Numbered from the stretch's first letter, positions 12,151-22,494 are shown. The stretch is DNA of 64,000 nt from Candidula unifasciata (GCA_905116865.2 CAJHNH020002413.1:440349-504348), one strand, 5' to 3'. Notes: generated by a model from the sequence alone, not told the origin. A program made the numbers and translations.

Positions 12151-12585
12151 GAATATGTTTTGACATTACTGAGTACTGTAGATTATTATTACTGAAAGAA
12201 TTAAAAAAGAGGCAACTGAAATATTGTGGCCATATTAAAATACATAACACTTTACCCCCCCCCCCCCCCACAAATACACTGGAGGAAAAGTTGAGGGCAA
12301 GAGGTAGACATTGATAAAAGAAGTGGGAGGAAAACATCAAGAGTAGTCTGGGAGAGTGTACAACCAAGACATGATTGATTGACAGATTATTTGTAAAGGT
12401 TACTGTGGTTGACTATTGTTCTAACCCAGCAGTGATTAAAGAAATTTAAGACACCAATCTCCCATTATAGTTTTGTTGTTCTCTTTAAGTAATTTTATAG
12501 CATGACCAAAGAGCGTTAAGAATAAAAGTTGTATCTAATAAAAATAAAACAAAATTTACATTTATTGTTGTTGTTTGAAGCCCTA

Positions 12586-13130
12586 CTCTGGCTCTTGCTG
12601 GGGGCCACAATATAGCCAGGCCATAAATATGGCCTAATGGCTGAATGCGGTTTCTGGGACTTCTCCACGGTGATCCTTATCCACATGGTGGCACATTGTG
12701 TCATCGGGTGTTTATTGCTTGTGTGATATCCTGGTGGGGTAGAAAGTCAGTCATATGGTCCAATAGCTGAACACACTTTCTAGGACCTGTCAATGGGTGA
12801 TCCTAGTCCACATGGTGGCACTTTGTGTCATCGGGTGTTTATTTCTTATGTGATGTCCTAGTGGGGTCAAATCTACTACTACTAGTATGGTCTAATGGCT
12901 GAACACGGTTTCCAGGATCTCTCCATGGGTGATCCTCATAAACATGGTGGCACTTTGTGTTATTGGATGTTTATCGTGTGATGAACTACTGGGGTAAAAT
13001 GTACTACTAGTGTGGCCATGGGGCTTAAAGATATAGCAGGGATTTCTCTACAGGTGATCCTCATCCGCATGATGGCACTTTGTGTCACCCGGTGTTTATC
13101 ACTTGTGTGATGTCCTGGTGGGCTACAACA
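12586..13130. repeat. Tandem repeat, about 125-130 bp unit, four copies
   Basis: Four copies, each with GGTGATCCT.ATCCACATGGTGGCAC, CTTTGTGTCATCGGGTGTTTAT and a TGTGATGTCCTGGTGGGGT-like end, starting about 130 bp apart (anchors near 12671, 12801, 12931 and 13056). The copies differ by about 10-20 %. It abuts the piggyBac-like element. No coding potential recognised. Confidence 0.8.
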
Positions 13131-13147
13131 AGCAAGCAAGCAATAGA

Positions 13148-14047
13148 TTAGCCCTCTTAGCACGGACGGGCCGATTATCGGCCGGCGGATGTCTGGCCAA
13201 AAACATGGAACGGCCGATGATCGGCCCGATCGTGTTTCGCCTCGAACCGCTAAGAAATCTCCTATTTTGAAACACTGAAAGTGATTCATTTATATTAACT
13301 GCGGTATCAGCTTTACACATGGCGACTTTCGAGTGTTTGGTATCGATGTGAAAATTGTTGTTGAATTTTTTAGATAGTGACCTGAACCGCTAAAAGTATA
13401 ACTGACTTGTATGTTTCTGCCCCTAAACTTGATGTTGATAAAACATTTGAATCAAGTGATGACACTAATTCTGTTGATACTGATGCAGGATTTAGTGTTA
13501 GTAGTAATAGTGGGAATCAGATGGGGACGCTGTTGTGTTCAGACCACAGCCCAACCATGGCTCAGGGTATATCCACCCGAAGGTGTTGACACTCCGGCAC
13601 ATCCATTTCTAGTGCTGACTGATGGTGAAAAACACATGTCACCTAAAGATATTTTTGCTGTTTCACATATATATACCTGTTTTTGACTATTGAATTGCTT
13701 ACAACATTTGTAAAAAGGCCAAAGATCAATAAAAAGATTTCAAATAAAAAAAAATTTTTGTTTTTAGTTTTATGTTTCAAGCATTGAAGTTGAAAATTCA
13801 AATTCATATTTTCAATTTTTAGATATGCAAATAAGATAATTTGCATATACATCAATTAATTTTAACGATATTGTGAAAATCACGAACTTCAATCTATATC
13901 CTTCAAATAGATATATTATTTCATAGGGGTCAGAATAAGAGAAATCTGTCAAAAAAAAATTAAATAAAGTAATAACCAAATTCACTGAAAAAATGCTACG
14001 TGTTTTTGGCTAGACCTCTGAAAAACTTCCCGTGCTAAAAGGTTTAA
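13148..14047. mobile_element. piggyBac-like element, internally deleted or decayed
   Basis: About 900 bp bounded by TTAG (13148-13151, one step from TTAA) and TTAA (14044-14047). Inverted ends are CCCTCTTAGCACGG on the left and, read inward from the right, ACCTTTTAGCACGGG. Farther in, GTCTGGCCAAAAACATGG faces GTCTAGCCAAAAACACG, so similarity extends past 50 bp. TTAA plus a CCC(T)nAG-type terminus is the piggyBac signature. A small plus-strand frame near 13407-13690 has an acidic Ser/Asp-rich start (KTFESSDDTNSVDTDAGFSV) and then, in another frame, PPEGVDTPAHPFLVLTDGEK and KHMSPKDIFAV. This weakly resembles the N-terminal part of piggyBac transposases. The catalytic core is absent. It lies in the Gln-rich gene's intron, about 170 bp from exon 1. 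Confidence 0.7.
13156..13236. repeat. GC-rich palindromic hairpin pair
   Basis: GGGCCGATTATCGGCC is an almost perfect self-complementary hairpin. GGCCGATGATCGGCCCGAT about 45 bp further on is a second one that also pairs with the first. Together they form the subterminal part of the left end of the piggyBac-like element. Subterminal hairpins or repeats are common transposase contact sites in this superfamily; the role here is inference. Confidence 0.6.
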
Positions 14048-14218
14048 GGTCCTTAGGGTCGCTGTTGCAAGGAGTGCCCAGAAAATTGTGTATAACAAAC
14101 TGACGCTATTGACAATGATTAAATTATATAGTATAGTATATAATATAGTTATACAATATAGTTTTTGTTTGTGTAAAAAGTGCCTTAAAAAGTATAAATA
14201 TATATAATTTACTAGTAC

Positions 14219-14603
14219 CTTCGTTGAAAGGTTCTGTAGCTTCCTCGTCTGGCGCACTCATATTTTCGCTGACAACAGAAGATGAAGGCTGAGAAGTTAA
14301 ATGTGAACTGCTGCTAACTTGCGGCAACTCGAGCAATCCGCTTCTTTGTTCAGAGTTATCAGTTGAAGAACTGTCCTTCTCGTTTACATTATTCTGTTCC
14401 TCCTTAAAGTTACCTGTTTGTAAATCCTCTCTCGGAAAAACAGTGATGGACACATTACCGTTATTTATATTTTCAGTTATCTGGGATTGGTAAGGTTCGA
14501 AATCACTCAGTCTAAGTCTTGGTAATTCTAAATCATCCGCAGTCGCAAATGTTAAAATACCTAGGGAAAACACAAGTAAGTGCAAAGCAACGTGTTTGCT
14601 CAT
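14219..14603 (-). CDS. Signal-peptide exon of the Gln-rich secreted protein (exon 1 of the model)
   Basis: The start ATG at 14603-14601 opens MSKHVALHLLVFSLGILTFA followed by TADD. This is a classic signal peptide (short basic n-region, hydrophobic core, small residues before the predicted cut between TA and DD, about residue 22). The mature part is acidic and Ser/Asn-rich. It carries DLELPRLRLSDFEPYQS and GLLELPQVSSSS. The LELP motif is the core of the repeats in the 3410-6556 exon, which is independent support that both belong to one gene. The frame stays open past 14219. I place the border at GAAG/GTACTAGT because its phase (1) fits the acceptor at 6557, giving ...FNE-E-IYNSEAIVGT. GTAACT at 14413 is an alternative donor in the same phase. 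An upstream in-frame ATG at 14687 would bury the signal peptide, so I prefer 14603. Sequence AT-rich and TATA-like (TATTTAAAA) lies at 14635-14626, but it is too close to serve this start clearly. Confidence 0.65.
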
Positions 14604-14723
14604 CGTAAAGCTGTGGTGATAATGACTTTTTAAATAGTCTATAAAAAATGTGGCATCTCCTTCACTCTGATCGCCGCCGAAGAACAACGCCCGTTAGTTC
14701 ATCACTGTTGTGTGAAACTGTTG

Positions 14724-14731
14724 TTTACAAC
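14724..14731. other. Target-site duplication of the hAT element, left
   Basis: TTTACAAC directly abuts the CAGTGTTGCC terminus and is repeated at 17975-17982. Confidence 0.92.
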
Positions 14732-17700
14732 CAGTGTTGCCACTTTTCTTTGACAAAAAACATCCAAAACGGTGTCAAAAAATATCTACAAACATCTAAA
14801 TTTGCGTAGAAAACATCTAGAAAAAAAATATCCAATGGAAAGAGTCACAAATTACATAACAATTGATATGACTTACGCTATAGAATCAGGTCCTCATCTT
14901 TACTGAAGTCTGCTCTACAAGATTCACAGGATAAACTTAGCTGTTCCAATTTCTTTAATACACAGTCAGGGAGCTGACAAGTTGAACAGCATTTTCATAC
15001 TCTCATCAGGCCGAATTTTATGTCAAGACAGCATTTAAGAGGTCAAGTTTCATCCTATTTCTTTTGTTAGATTTGATATAATTCATAGCCCTGAAAACTG
15101 TTTTTACGTTAGCATTTGAGTGGGGTAGTATCATGGCAGACATAGCACATTCAAAGAGCTTACAGAATGGACTGTTTGATGAGGCATCTTTAAATTGTCT
15201 CACTTCACTCCAAAAGGCTTCAGTTTCTGTTTTGTTTGTCCATTCAACTAAGTTTATTTTGGTTAACTAATATTCTGCTTCCACGACACTATTATTAGTT
15301 GCCCCTAAAAATGTCATAACTTTACAATATTTAGGTATGTCCTTTACTGGCTGAAGTATGTTGCTCACAGAAAAGAGTAAAATATTTTTCAATACATCTA
15401 GATTTTCGTGAAGTCTCTGCTTCAATTGCTTGAATAATGAGATAAGGAAATCTTCACAGCGTTTTCTTAAGTGGTTTTCTTCATTCTCTGGTAACAGTCC
15501 TTTTGTTTTTAAATCAATTTTTGATTCAATTGGATATCCAAGCTATGGCTTAGGATCCAAATAGTTCTCTATAGTGCAAGTGAGCAAATCAGCTTTAGAA
15601 TTTTGCAACAACAGTCTTTTACCAACTGAGTTAAATAGTAAAGTGTGATCGTCAAGTAATTTAACTTTATCACCATGTTTACATTCCAACAGTTTATCAA
15701 CTTTTTGCACTTCCATTAGAATAGGTTGTAAAAAGAGAAGGAAAACTAAAAAAAATTTCTTAACTGTACATTCCAAAAAGTATTTCAGCTGAGAGCACTT
15801 TTCACGTTATCTTGTTATTTCAAAGTGTGTCTTCAACTCCAACCAATGGTTCATAATTCTTTCAACAGCTGGTTGAATTGATAAAAATATAGTTTTGCAA
15901 TCTGATAGAATGTTCAGTGGTGTGGAACCATCACGCAAAGCTGTATATAATGTATGTATTGCTGATGTCTGCCAAATGATTTGGAAAACCAGTTATGTGT
16001 TTCAGCATAAGGTATTCCAAATTCCTTGGTAAACATTCAGATGAAGCATGTGATAATGTTAGCTGCAATGAATGACACATACACTTTATAAGGATTAACG
16101 ATGGGATAGCTTCCTTCAACTTGGCCTAAACGTCATTGTTTATACCAACCATCACCGAGGCATTATCAATTGCAGCCAAATTCTTCAAGTCTAACTGTTG
16201 ATTAAAAGTTTCTTTAGTTTCTTCTATACATTCTGCCCACATTTCCAGCTGATCTAGTCCAAGATATGTAGAAACCACTTTGTCTGTATTGTTCAGAGAT
16301 ATCATTTGATTCGTCTAATAATAAACTATATTTATTTGTAGAAATATCACTGATCAAATCTTTTTCAAAGTGAGAAAATAAAGTAGTTCTTATAATATGT
16401 GTACACTTGCTGCGATGCATTTGCATATGACCCATAACGTTATTGTTAGAAATAGTGTTTTTAATCAAATCAATCAAATGGTCACAGTTTGAAATTGCAC
16501 AATGACAACTTAAAAACATTTTGATCGATCCTTTAACTTTTGATGATTTATTTATTAGTGTAGTTTAGTTCTGAAAACAGATGTCAGCGGTGTAATATCT
16601 TTGAATGAAACTGCAGTTTTGTGCTTTTTAGTCTCTGCATGACTCTTTAAGTCTTGTGTTTTCGTTTAATTTCACACTTGCAGTACTTACAACTATTCGG
16701 CCGAATAAGAATACAAATACGAATAGGGAACAGTGTATAGAATATATCTGGAAAAAAAAAACACACACACACATTCATAATGTTAAATGTACGCTAAACC
16801 TTTACTTCATATAAAGTAGCACAGAATAGTCATCTTCTTCTTTAGCATTCTGAGCCCTTGGGGATTACTGTTGCAGATATCACCCGTCTCCATTAATCTC
16901 TCTGGCTGGCCTTATCTTCACAATTTATTACACCAGCTGGCTGGACATTATTTCTCGAACTTCTTTCTTGTTTGCCTCGTGATCTATGCCCATCAGTGGT
17001 GATTTACACAGATAATGTGTTACGTTGTTGCTTCTCACTCTCCATTCCTCGCTGTTAGCATCTTTGATAGGTCTAAAGATTTGTCGGTTCACAAATAACA
17101 ACATTTACGACAACCAACATGCTCGACCAGAATCTAAAGTGCAAATCATCTCCAGCTAACAAGGAAATATGATAATGACATCATACGCTCAGCGAGATTA
17201 CCTCAACATTGGCAAAAACCGACACATATTAAACATGTACGTTAAGCTTTGATTTGCCACCATACTAACAAATCACTTATAGGGACTTGCCGTCGAACTA
17301 TCTCCTAGCGAGAATACACACCGACATATCTCTACAGTTTAACCATTAGATACATTTTAGATTTAACTATGGAAACATACCACCACTGCGAAATCAGCTT
17401 GACAACCGGCCTTTCCCTGCAGTCGCCCATACCCATGCTGGCTAGCCCAATATGCAGAGCCACAATAGCTGGGTAGGTCTCTTACAGGGTCCGTCCGGAA
17501 GTCAACAAGACCCAAATATTGAGTGATCTGGCTTTTTTATACACAGTGGCCAGACTTTGCCGCTAAACCAGACTAAATGAAGGTATCGGCCCAAAAAAAT
17601 CGTCAAGCTGCCCAACAGCATTCTTTGGCGTTCTCCAGCCCATCACAGTTGAAACAAAGTTAGTATGATTTAAGCGCGCTTTTAATCAGTACCGGGACTG

Positions 17701-17974
17701 CCAGATATTTGAGCGTTGACTACAGTGAGAGTTCAAAGTTTAAGTAATCGTAATTGTAACAATGTACGCGCCAGACCAAAACAAAAAATTGTGTAGTAAA
17801 TATTTTACACAGTAATTATTAAACTGACAATGAAAGAAAAAAAATCTATAAAATATCTCACTTTAAATAAAAATCATCAAGAAAAACATATACCATCTAA
17901 ACGTCAAAAACACCATCTAAATGCAAGGAAAAACATCTACATCTGGATATAAAACATCCAAAGTGGCAACACTG
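14732..17974 (-). mobile_element. hAT transposon with intact ends and 8-bp target-site duplications
   Basis: Element of 3243 bp. Perfect 15-bp terminal inverted repeats CAGTGTTGCCACTTT (14732-14746 and, inverted, 17960-17974) are flanked by the identical octamer TTTACAAC at 14724-14731 and 17975-17982. An 8-bp duplication is diagnostic of hAT-type insertion. Both subterminal regions carry clusters of ACATCTA/ACATCCA heptamers (about 14760-14832 and 17880-17958), plausible transposase contact sites. The minus-strand transposase inside is broken. The right part (16830-17880) is non-coding by eye. The 5' end of the host Gln-rich gene begins only 128 bp beyond the left end. Confidence 0.92.
14890..16700 (-). 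pseudogene. hAT transposase pseudogene (ZMYM/KIAA1586-like group)
   Basis: Read on the minus strand. A C2H2/BED-like finger CKYCKCEI....(frameshift)...HAETKKHK lies near 16690-16600. A domain with HLIDLIKNTISNNNVMGHMQ and the catalytic-core neighbourhood KYSLLLDESNDIS lies near 16480-16290. CHSLQLTLSHASSECLPRNL lies near 16085-16020. A C-terminal hAT dimerisation region with SPFCKLFECAMSAMILPHSN is followed by NYIKSN.RNRMKLDLLNAVL (15170-15020). Frameshifts near 16310, 15930, 15780, 15540 and 15015 and several stops kill it. The copy at 47765-48645 aligns over its C-terminal half and is still open, so it helps to locate each break. An AT-rich CCGAATAAGAATACAAATACG stretch near 16700 may be a nested insertion at the N-terminus. 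Confidence 0.88.
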
Positions 17975-17982
17975 TTTACAAC
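17975..17982. other. Target-site duplication of the hAT element, right
   Basis: TTTACAAC, identical to 14724-14731 and abutting the inverted terminus. Confidence 0.92.
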
Positions 17983-18700
17983 CAGTTCGGTCCAGGCTGG
18001 ATTTGAGCTAAAAGTTGCTAATTAAAACGGCTGAATCAGCTAAAGCTTTCATATTACTTTATTCCATCGCTTTTATACTTCTGCCAACATCTAATTTGCC
18101 CCGCTTGGCGAGCTGATGGCAAACTACTAGACGTAAATTTGCCTAGTGAAACCACACAACAGTCAGGGGCTGATGGGGTTGGTTCTGCAACCTCCTGTAA
18201 AGGATACGCAACTAACCTTTCGGCGAGCTGAGGTTCATTGAATTACTTGATATGTTCCGCTTTTGTGGTCTTACTGACTCATTCAATCCATCTTCTTCTA
18301 AGAGCTACTTCTAGGTCTGCCTCTACGTCTTGATGTTCAGAAGTTCATATTGTATCCTCTCGCTGTCGTTGTTGGATTCATTTTCAATATATGGCGAAAC
18401 CATTTCACTCTTTATTTCTCAGTAACATTACCGATGATTTTAATGTATATTTTTCCATGATAAAAATAAACAGTAATTGACTGTTATTACTCTTATGTCG
18501 CATCAGGCATATGACCCATATGGAATGTTGAATTACGAATCGACATCATAGCACTCTGGGCACTTCCATACCTCTGTCCCCAACTTCAGCAGCAAACGAA
18601 AAGTTCCAATTACGATGGCACCAGTATGACGCATAAGGCATATGATGTGAGATTCATTTTATTATATTTTTTTGTTTAGCAAACTATTTTTTAAGTAATA
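17983..18700. other. No gene seen
   Basis: Flank of the hAT element, likely upstream DNA of the Gln-rich gene before the insertion. No coding frame, promoter motif or repeat can be defended. A short stretch near 18545-18575 (ATCGACATCATAGCACTCTG) resembles 34883-34905 and 50450-50470 and may be a LINE shred. Confidence 0.5.
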
Positions 18701-18702
18701 GT

Positions 18703-18940
18703 TCTTCTTCTTCTTCTTCTTCTTCTTCTTCTTCTTCTTCTTCTTCTTCTTCTTCTTCTTCTTCTTCTTCTTCTTCTTCTTCTTCTTCTTTTTCTTCTTC
18801 TTCTTCTTCTTTTTTTCTTCTTCTTCTTCTCTTCTTCTTCTTCTTCTTCTTCTTCTTCTTCTTCTTCTTCTTCTTCTTCTTCTTCTTCTTCTTCTTCTTC
18901 TTCTTCTTCTTCTTCTTCTGTTGTCTTTTTCTTCTTCTTC
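18703..18940. repeat. Long (TTC)n microsatellite
   Basis: About 235 bp of TTC repeats (GAA on the minus strand) with a few interruptions (TTTTT, CTTCTC). Pure polypurine/polypyrimidine mirror symmetry is the sequence requirement for intramolecular triplex (H-DNA). It runs directly into a G-rich array. Confidence 0.97.
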
Positions 18941-18943
18941 CCG

Positions 18944-19285
18944 GGTGTGGGGGGGGGGGGGGGGGGGAGCGGGAGAGAAGATCGGGGGGGGGGGGGGGTA
19001 GCGGGAGAAAGAGGGGATCCCGGGGGAAGAGTTTATCCCGGGGGGGGTGGGATTTCGATGATGGGGGAAGAGGGGATTCCGGGGGGAAGAGGGGATCCCG
19101 GAAGGAGAGGGGATCCCGGGGGAGAGGGCATCCCGGGGGGGAAGAGGGGGTCCCGGGGGAGAGGGGATCCCGGGGAAAGAGGGTATCCTAGGGGAGAGGG
19201 GATCCCGGGTTGGAGAGGGGAGACCGGGGGGGAGATGGGATACCGGAGGGAGGGATCCCGGAGGGTGGGAGGGGGGGGGGAGAGA
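18944..19285. repeat. G-rich degenerate array, unit about 17-18 bp
   Basis: Starts with long G runs (18949-18967, 18985-18998) and continues as degenerate copies of GAGAGGGGATCCCGGGGG. More than twenty G tracts of three or more occur within 340 bp, so many G-quadruplex combinations are possible on the plus strand. The Gly-rich open frame here is a by-product. Confidence 0.92.
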
Positions 19286-20100
19286 TGTTAAATATGTTCT
19301 AGTTTTGGTGGTCTATAAAAACAACTAATCTTTGAATCTCAATCCATTCACTGTTGCGATCGTTTGTAATCAACCTTCGATGTTGGATTCCATGCTTATA
19401 TACATCTCCAGACCTCGGCCTTGTGTTTCACACGGACAACTGTAGCAGTCACATCCTGGACACTGAATGTTTCATTCATCTTTTTTTCTGGCCTCCTGGA
19501 TCATGAGCATATTAAAGCCATTATCTGCAGTGTCTGGGCTGTTGCTTAGCGGTTCCACAGTTCCACGATCCAACTTGACTGAGCTTAAGGCGATAATCTG
19601 CCATTCCTTCGTGTAGTTCTCTTACCAGCTTTTTTCTTTTTCTTTCTCTCCTCGCTTCTTTACATATTTACCCTTTCTTCTCCTACTCCTACCAACATTT
19701 GGTGCGAGTATCGACGCCTGAGCACAATCACAGCAGCTTCTGTGAAAATTGTGATAACATAGGGTGTATATTTTTAGTGAGGTTTATAAACCGTCACCAC
19801 CCCCCCCCCCTCCCCCAGTATTTTCCTCGTGGATTAAATGGGAAAAGGGGGGGGGGGGGTGCGAATATTACATCCATCAGCCAGACTTCGCCACTACAAC
19901 TACCTGACTGCATTGGTTAACGACTATTCACCCAACAGTCATGCAGTTCATTGGCTAGAAGGAAACACCTTGATCTTGGGTTCTGGACTGACGACTCATG
20001 CTGATGCCGAACATTCTGATAGAGTTAGCCACCTGCCTGATGTTGATGACGTTGAGGTGTTTGTTTTTTTTGCTGCTTCTCTCCACAAAGATCATATTGT
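19286..20100. other. No gene seen
   Basis: Mixed-composition DNA with a C run at 19799-19815 and a G run at 19846-19859 but no recognisable gene or repeat family. Confidence 0.5.
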
Positions 20101-20204
<104 letters not shown>

Positions 20205-20302
20205 CTAATATTCTACCTAATTTGTTCACTGTCAATCGAAGATTCGCTGTCATACAGCAGAACAGGTTCTATGTAACATTTGAACACCCTCTTTCTGACA
20301 TT
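20205..20302 (-). pseudogene. LINE shred, same family as 29280-29733
   Basis: Minus strand reads VFKCYIEPVLLYDSESS, matching LKCYIEPVLLYGSESWNVTE at 29287-29345. This is the conserved 'Y...LYGSE.W' segment after the RT domain of many endonuclease-RT LINEs. It is only about 100 bp long. Confidence 0.72.
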
Positions 20303-20589
20303 AAATTAGAGCGATTTATTGCATAAGGTATTTTTCATTTTAATGTAATATAATATAACATGATATAATACAAAACAATACAATGTAATGTAATACAACA
20401 CAAGACAACACAACATAATATAATAAAAGAGAAAGAGTCTGGTTTTACATTTGCAGCTAGAAAAGAGCAGCCAAAGTGTGTTTTTGGTTTCTCCCCTCCA
20501 CATCGGAAATGTATCTATATAAAAGAGATGTGAAATATATCAATATAAAAGAGACGATAAATATATCTGTATAACAGAGATAATACATA

Positions 20590-20788
20590 TACCACGCTAG
20601 GTCAATAAGTGAGTTACAAGTAGTTGTTTAAAAAAAAAATAAAGACAATAACAACTTGAAAACCCTTTTTTTTATATTGTCCTTTTATTTTTCAACATAA
20701 TTTACATCAACACTGATACATTTGTCCCATCGTTCATCAGTCCTCCCAAACCTGCTGCTTTCTCAGTTTCTAAACCAGATTGCACTTC
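20590..20788 (-). pseudogene. mariner-like transposase C-terminus and terminal inverted repeat
   Basis: Minus strand ends in DERWDKCISVDVNYVEK followed by TAA at 20687-20685, the characteristic mariner C-terminus ('RWDKCI...GDYVEK'). About 90 bp further on, the element ends in GTAACTCACTTATTGACCTA (read outward) with a final TA at 20590-20591, consistent with TA target duplication. Upstream (rightward) the reading frame is replaced at about 20790 by the 31-bp minisatellite, so only the last 35 or so codons remain. Confidence 0.8.
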
Positions 20789-20789
20789 G

Positions 20790-21312
20790 TGTGTGTAGAC
20801 AAGAACTGTATCTTGTGTCGTGTGTGTAGACAAGAACTGTATCTTGTGTCGTGTGTGTAGACAAGAACTGTATCTTGTGTCGTGTGTGTAGACAAGAACT
20901 GTATCTTGTGTCGTGTGTGTAGACAAGAATTGTATCTTGTGTCGTGTGTGTAGATAAGAACGGTAACTTATGTCATGTGTGTAGACAAGAATTGTATCTT
21001 GTGTCGTGTGTGTAGATAAGAACGGTAACTTATGTCATGTGTGTAGACAAGAACTGTATCTTGTGTCGTGTGTGTAGACAAGAACTGTATCTTGTGTCGT
21101 GTGTGTAGACAAGAACTGTATCTTGTGTCGTGTGTGTAGATAAGAACGGTAACTTATGTCATGTGTGTAGACAAGAATTGTATCTTGTGTCGTGTGTGTA
21201 GACAAGAACCGTAACTTATGTCATGTGTGTAGACAAGAACCGTAACTTATGTCATGTGTGTAGACAAGAATTGTATCTTGTGTCGTGTGTGTAGACAAGA
21301 ACCAAATCTTGT
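20790..21312. repeat. 31-bp minisatellite
   Basis: About seventeen tandem copies of TAGACAAGAACTGTATCTTG plus TGTCGTGTGTG. A variant family (GATAAGAACGGTAACTTATG) alternates in a patterned way in the right half. AAGAACTGTATCTT is partly self-complementary, which may favour slippage. Confidence 0.95.
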
Positions 21313-21657
21313 GTTGTGTGTGAAGATATGAAACACTCCCAATTGCTTCTTCTTGTTCTTTTGGTTTCCTGGTTCTACATTCGGGTGGAAACGTTATGGG
21401 TTGTTCATCCGCTTGTGGACCTTACTCTTTGTGTATTTGCATGCAGACTGTTAATTACTCGCCTTTCAAACAGATGTTCTCTGATTTCCAACGAAACGCC
21501 CCTAATTAGTCGACTTCTACGACACGCTTGTTGGGACAAAAAAAAAAGGGGGGGGGGGTGGATGGGTCAGTAGGTTTGTTAATTGTAACCCTACAATAGG
21601 GTCTCCGAAACCACGCGTGAAATCACGCAAGCGGCATCAGGTAGAAATGTATCGTTA
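21313..21657. other. No gene seen
   Basis: Short unique segment between the minisatellite and the foldback element, with an A7/G10 run at 21539-21557. Confidence 0.5.
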
Positions 21658-22059
21658 ACATTATGGGCGCTTCTTTGATTGGTTCCCCAAAATGGCGGCA
21701 TGCCACATTCTGGCCATAAAATATCCAAAAATATTCGAACGACGGTGTTCGCGTATATCTAAAATACGGATTATCTGCCAAGGAACAAATCGCGGCAAAT
21801 CTAGGATTGCTTGACAATCAATATCAACATTTGCACACGGTAGTAGTAGCAGACGATAAATACAGACCGTTGACAACAATTTTGAGCGTACATACTTACC
21901 TATCATCATACGGTTGCGTGTAAGGTTGTGTACGGTTGCTGTTAGGGTTGCGTAGTCATCATACGGTTGCGCGAAGGGTTGCCTAGTCATCATACTGCTG
22001 CGTGTAGGGTTATACCTATCATCATACGGTTGCGTGTAGGGCTGCGTACGGTGTGGATT

Positions 22060-22137
22060 CGGGGTTAGGGTTTAGGGGTAGGGTTAGGGTTAGGGTTTAG
22101 GGTTAGGGGTAGGGTTAGGGTTAGGGGTAGGGTTAGA
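22060..22137 (+). repeat. Telomere-like GGGTTA repeats, left arm
   Basis: Degenerate TTAGGG, TTTAGGG and TTAGGGG units for about 75 bp inside the left arm of the foldback element, pointing toward its centre. Mixed unit lengths distinguish it from a clean telomere. Confidence 0.9.
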
Positions 22138-22365
22138 TGTGACGATTTTGACGTAGGAGTTCCAAATCCTGGCCGACAATCTGATGCTTGAGGGAGTGGC
22201 GCCACTGGAAGTCTGTCAAATATGACCGCAATAGCGCGCAGCTGGTGCCCAACCGGTGGCGACGTGTCCGTGTCAGTAGCATCCACAGTCCGTCGACTTT
22301 TTGGGTGTGTATGTGACAGTGCGCGATTATTGGGAATTCCTGCGTCGTCAAAATTGTCACATCTA

Positions 22366-22494
22366 ACGCTAAACCTAACGCTAAACCTAACCCCTAACCC
22401 TAACCCCAACCCTTCCCCTAACCCTTAACCCTACCCCTAACGCTAACCCTAACTTTACCCCTAACCAACACCCCTAACCCAAACCCTACGCAGC
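22366..22494 (-). repeat. Telomere-like CCCTAA repeats, right arm
   Basis: Degenerate CCCTAA, CCCCTAA and CGCTAA units for about 125 bp, inverted relative to 22060-22137, so the two arrays face each other across the 228-bp centre. Confidence 0.9.

Larger units (their letters stand above)
6557..14218 (-). other. Predicted phase-1 intron of the Gln-rich gene, filled with mobile elements
   Basis: Lies between the signal-peptide exon and the repeat exon. A weak donor GTACTAGT (14218-14211) is in the right phase; GTAACT at 14413 is a better-looking alternative and is also phase 1. The acceptor at 6558-6557 is strong. Small additional exons inside this span cannot be excluded. Stretches 6906-7870, 8246-9425, 9961-10333, 10906-11900 and 12151-12585 show no gene, only AT-rich DNA with short runs such as (TA)n at 11766-11791 and poly(C) at 12256-12270. 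Confidence 0.5.

Noticed and set aside
12960..13320. Overlapping frames of 60-110 codons at the 130-bp repeat and piggyBac end
   Set aside because: They read through repeat units and the palindromic element terminus without conserved motifs.
18944..19291. Gly-rich open frame of about 114 codons
   Set aside because: Direct consequence of G runs and GGGGATCCC repeats; no homology or start context.
22060..22494. Chromosome end or fusion point marked by TTAGGG repeats
   Set aside because: Arrays are short, degenerate, head to head and enclosed in an element with its own inverted ends and target duplications.
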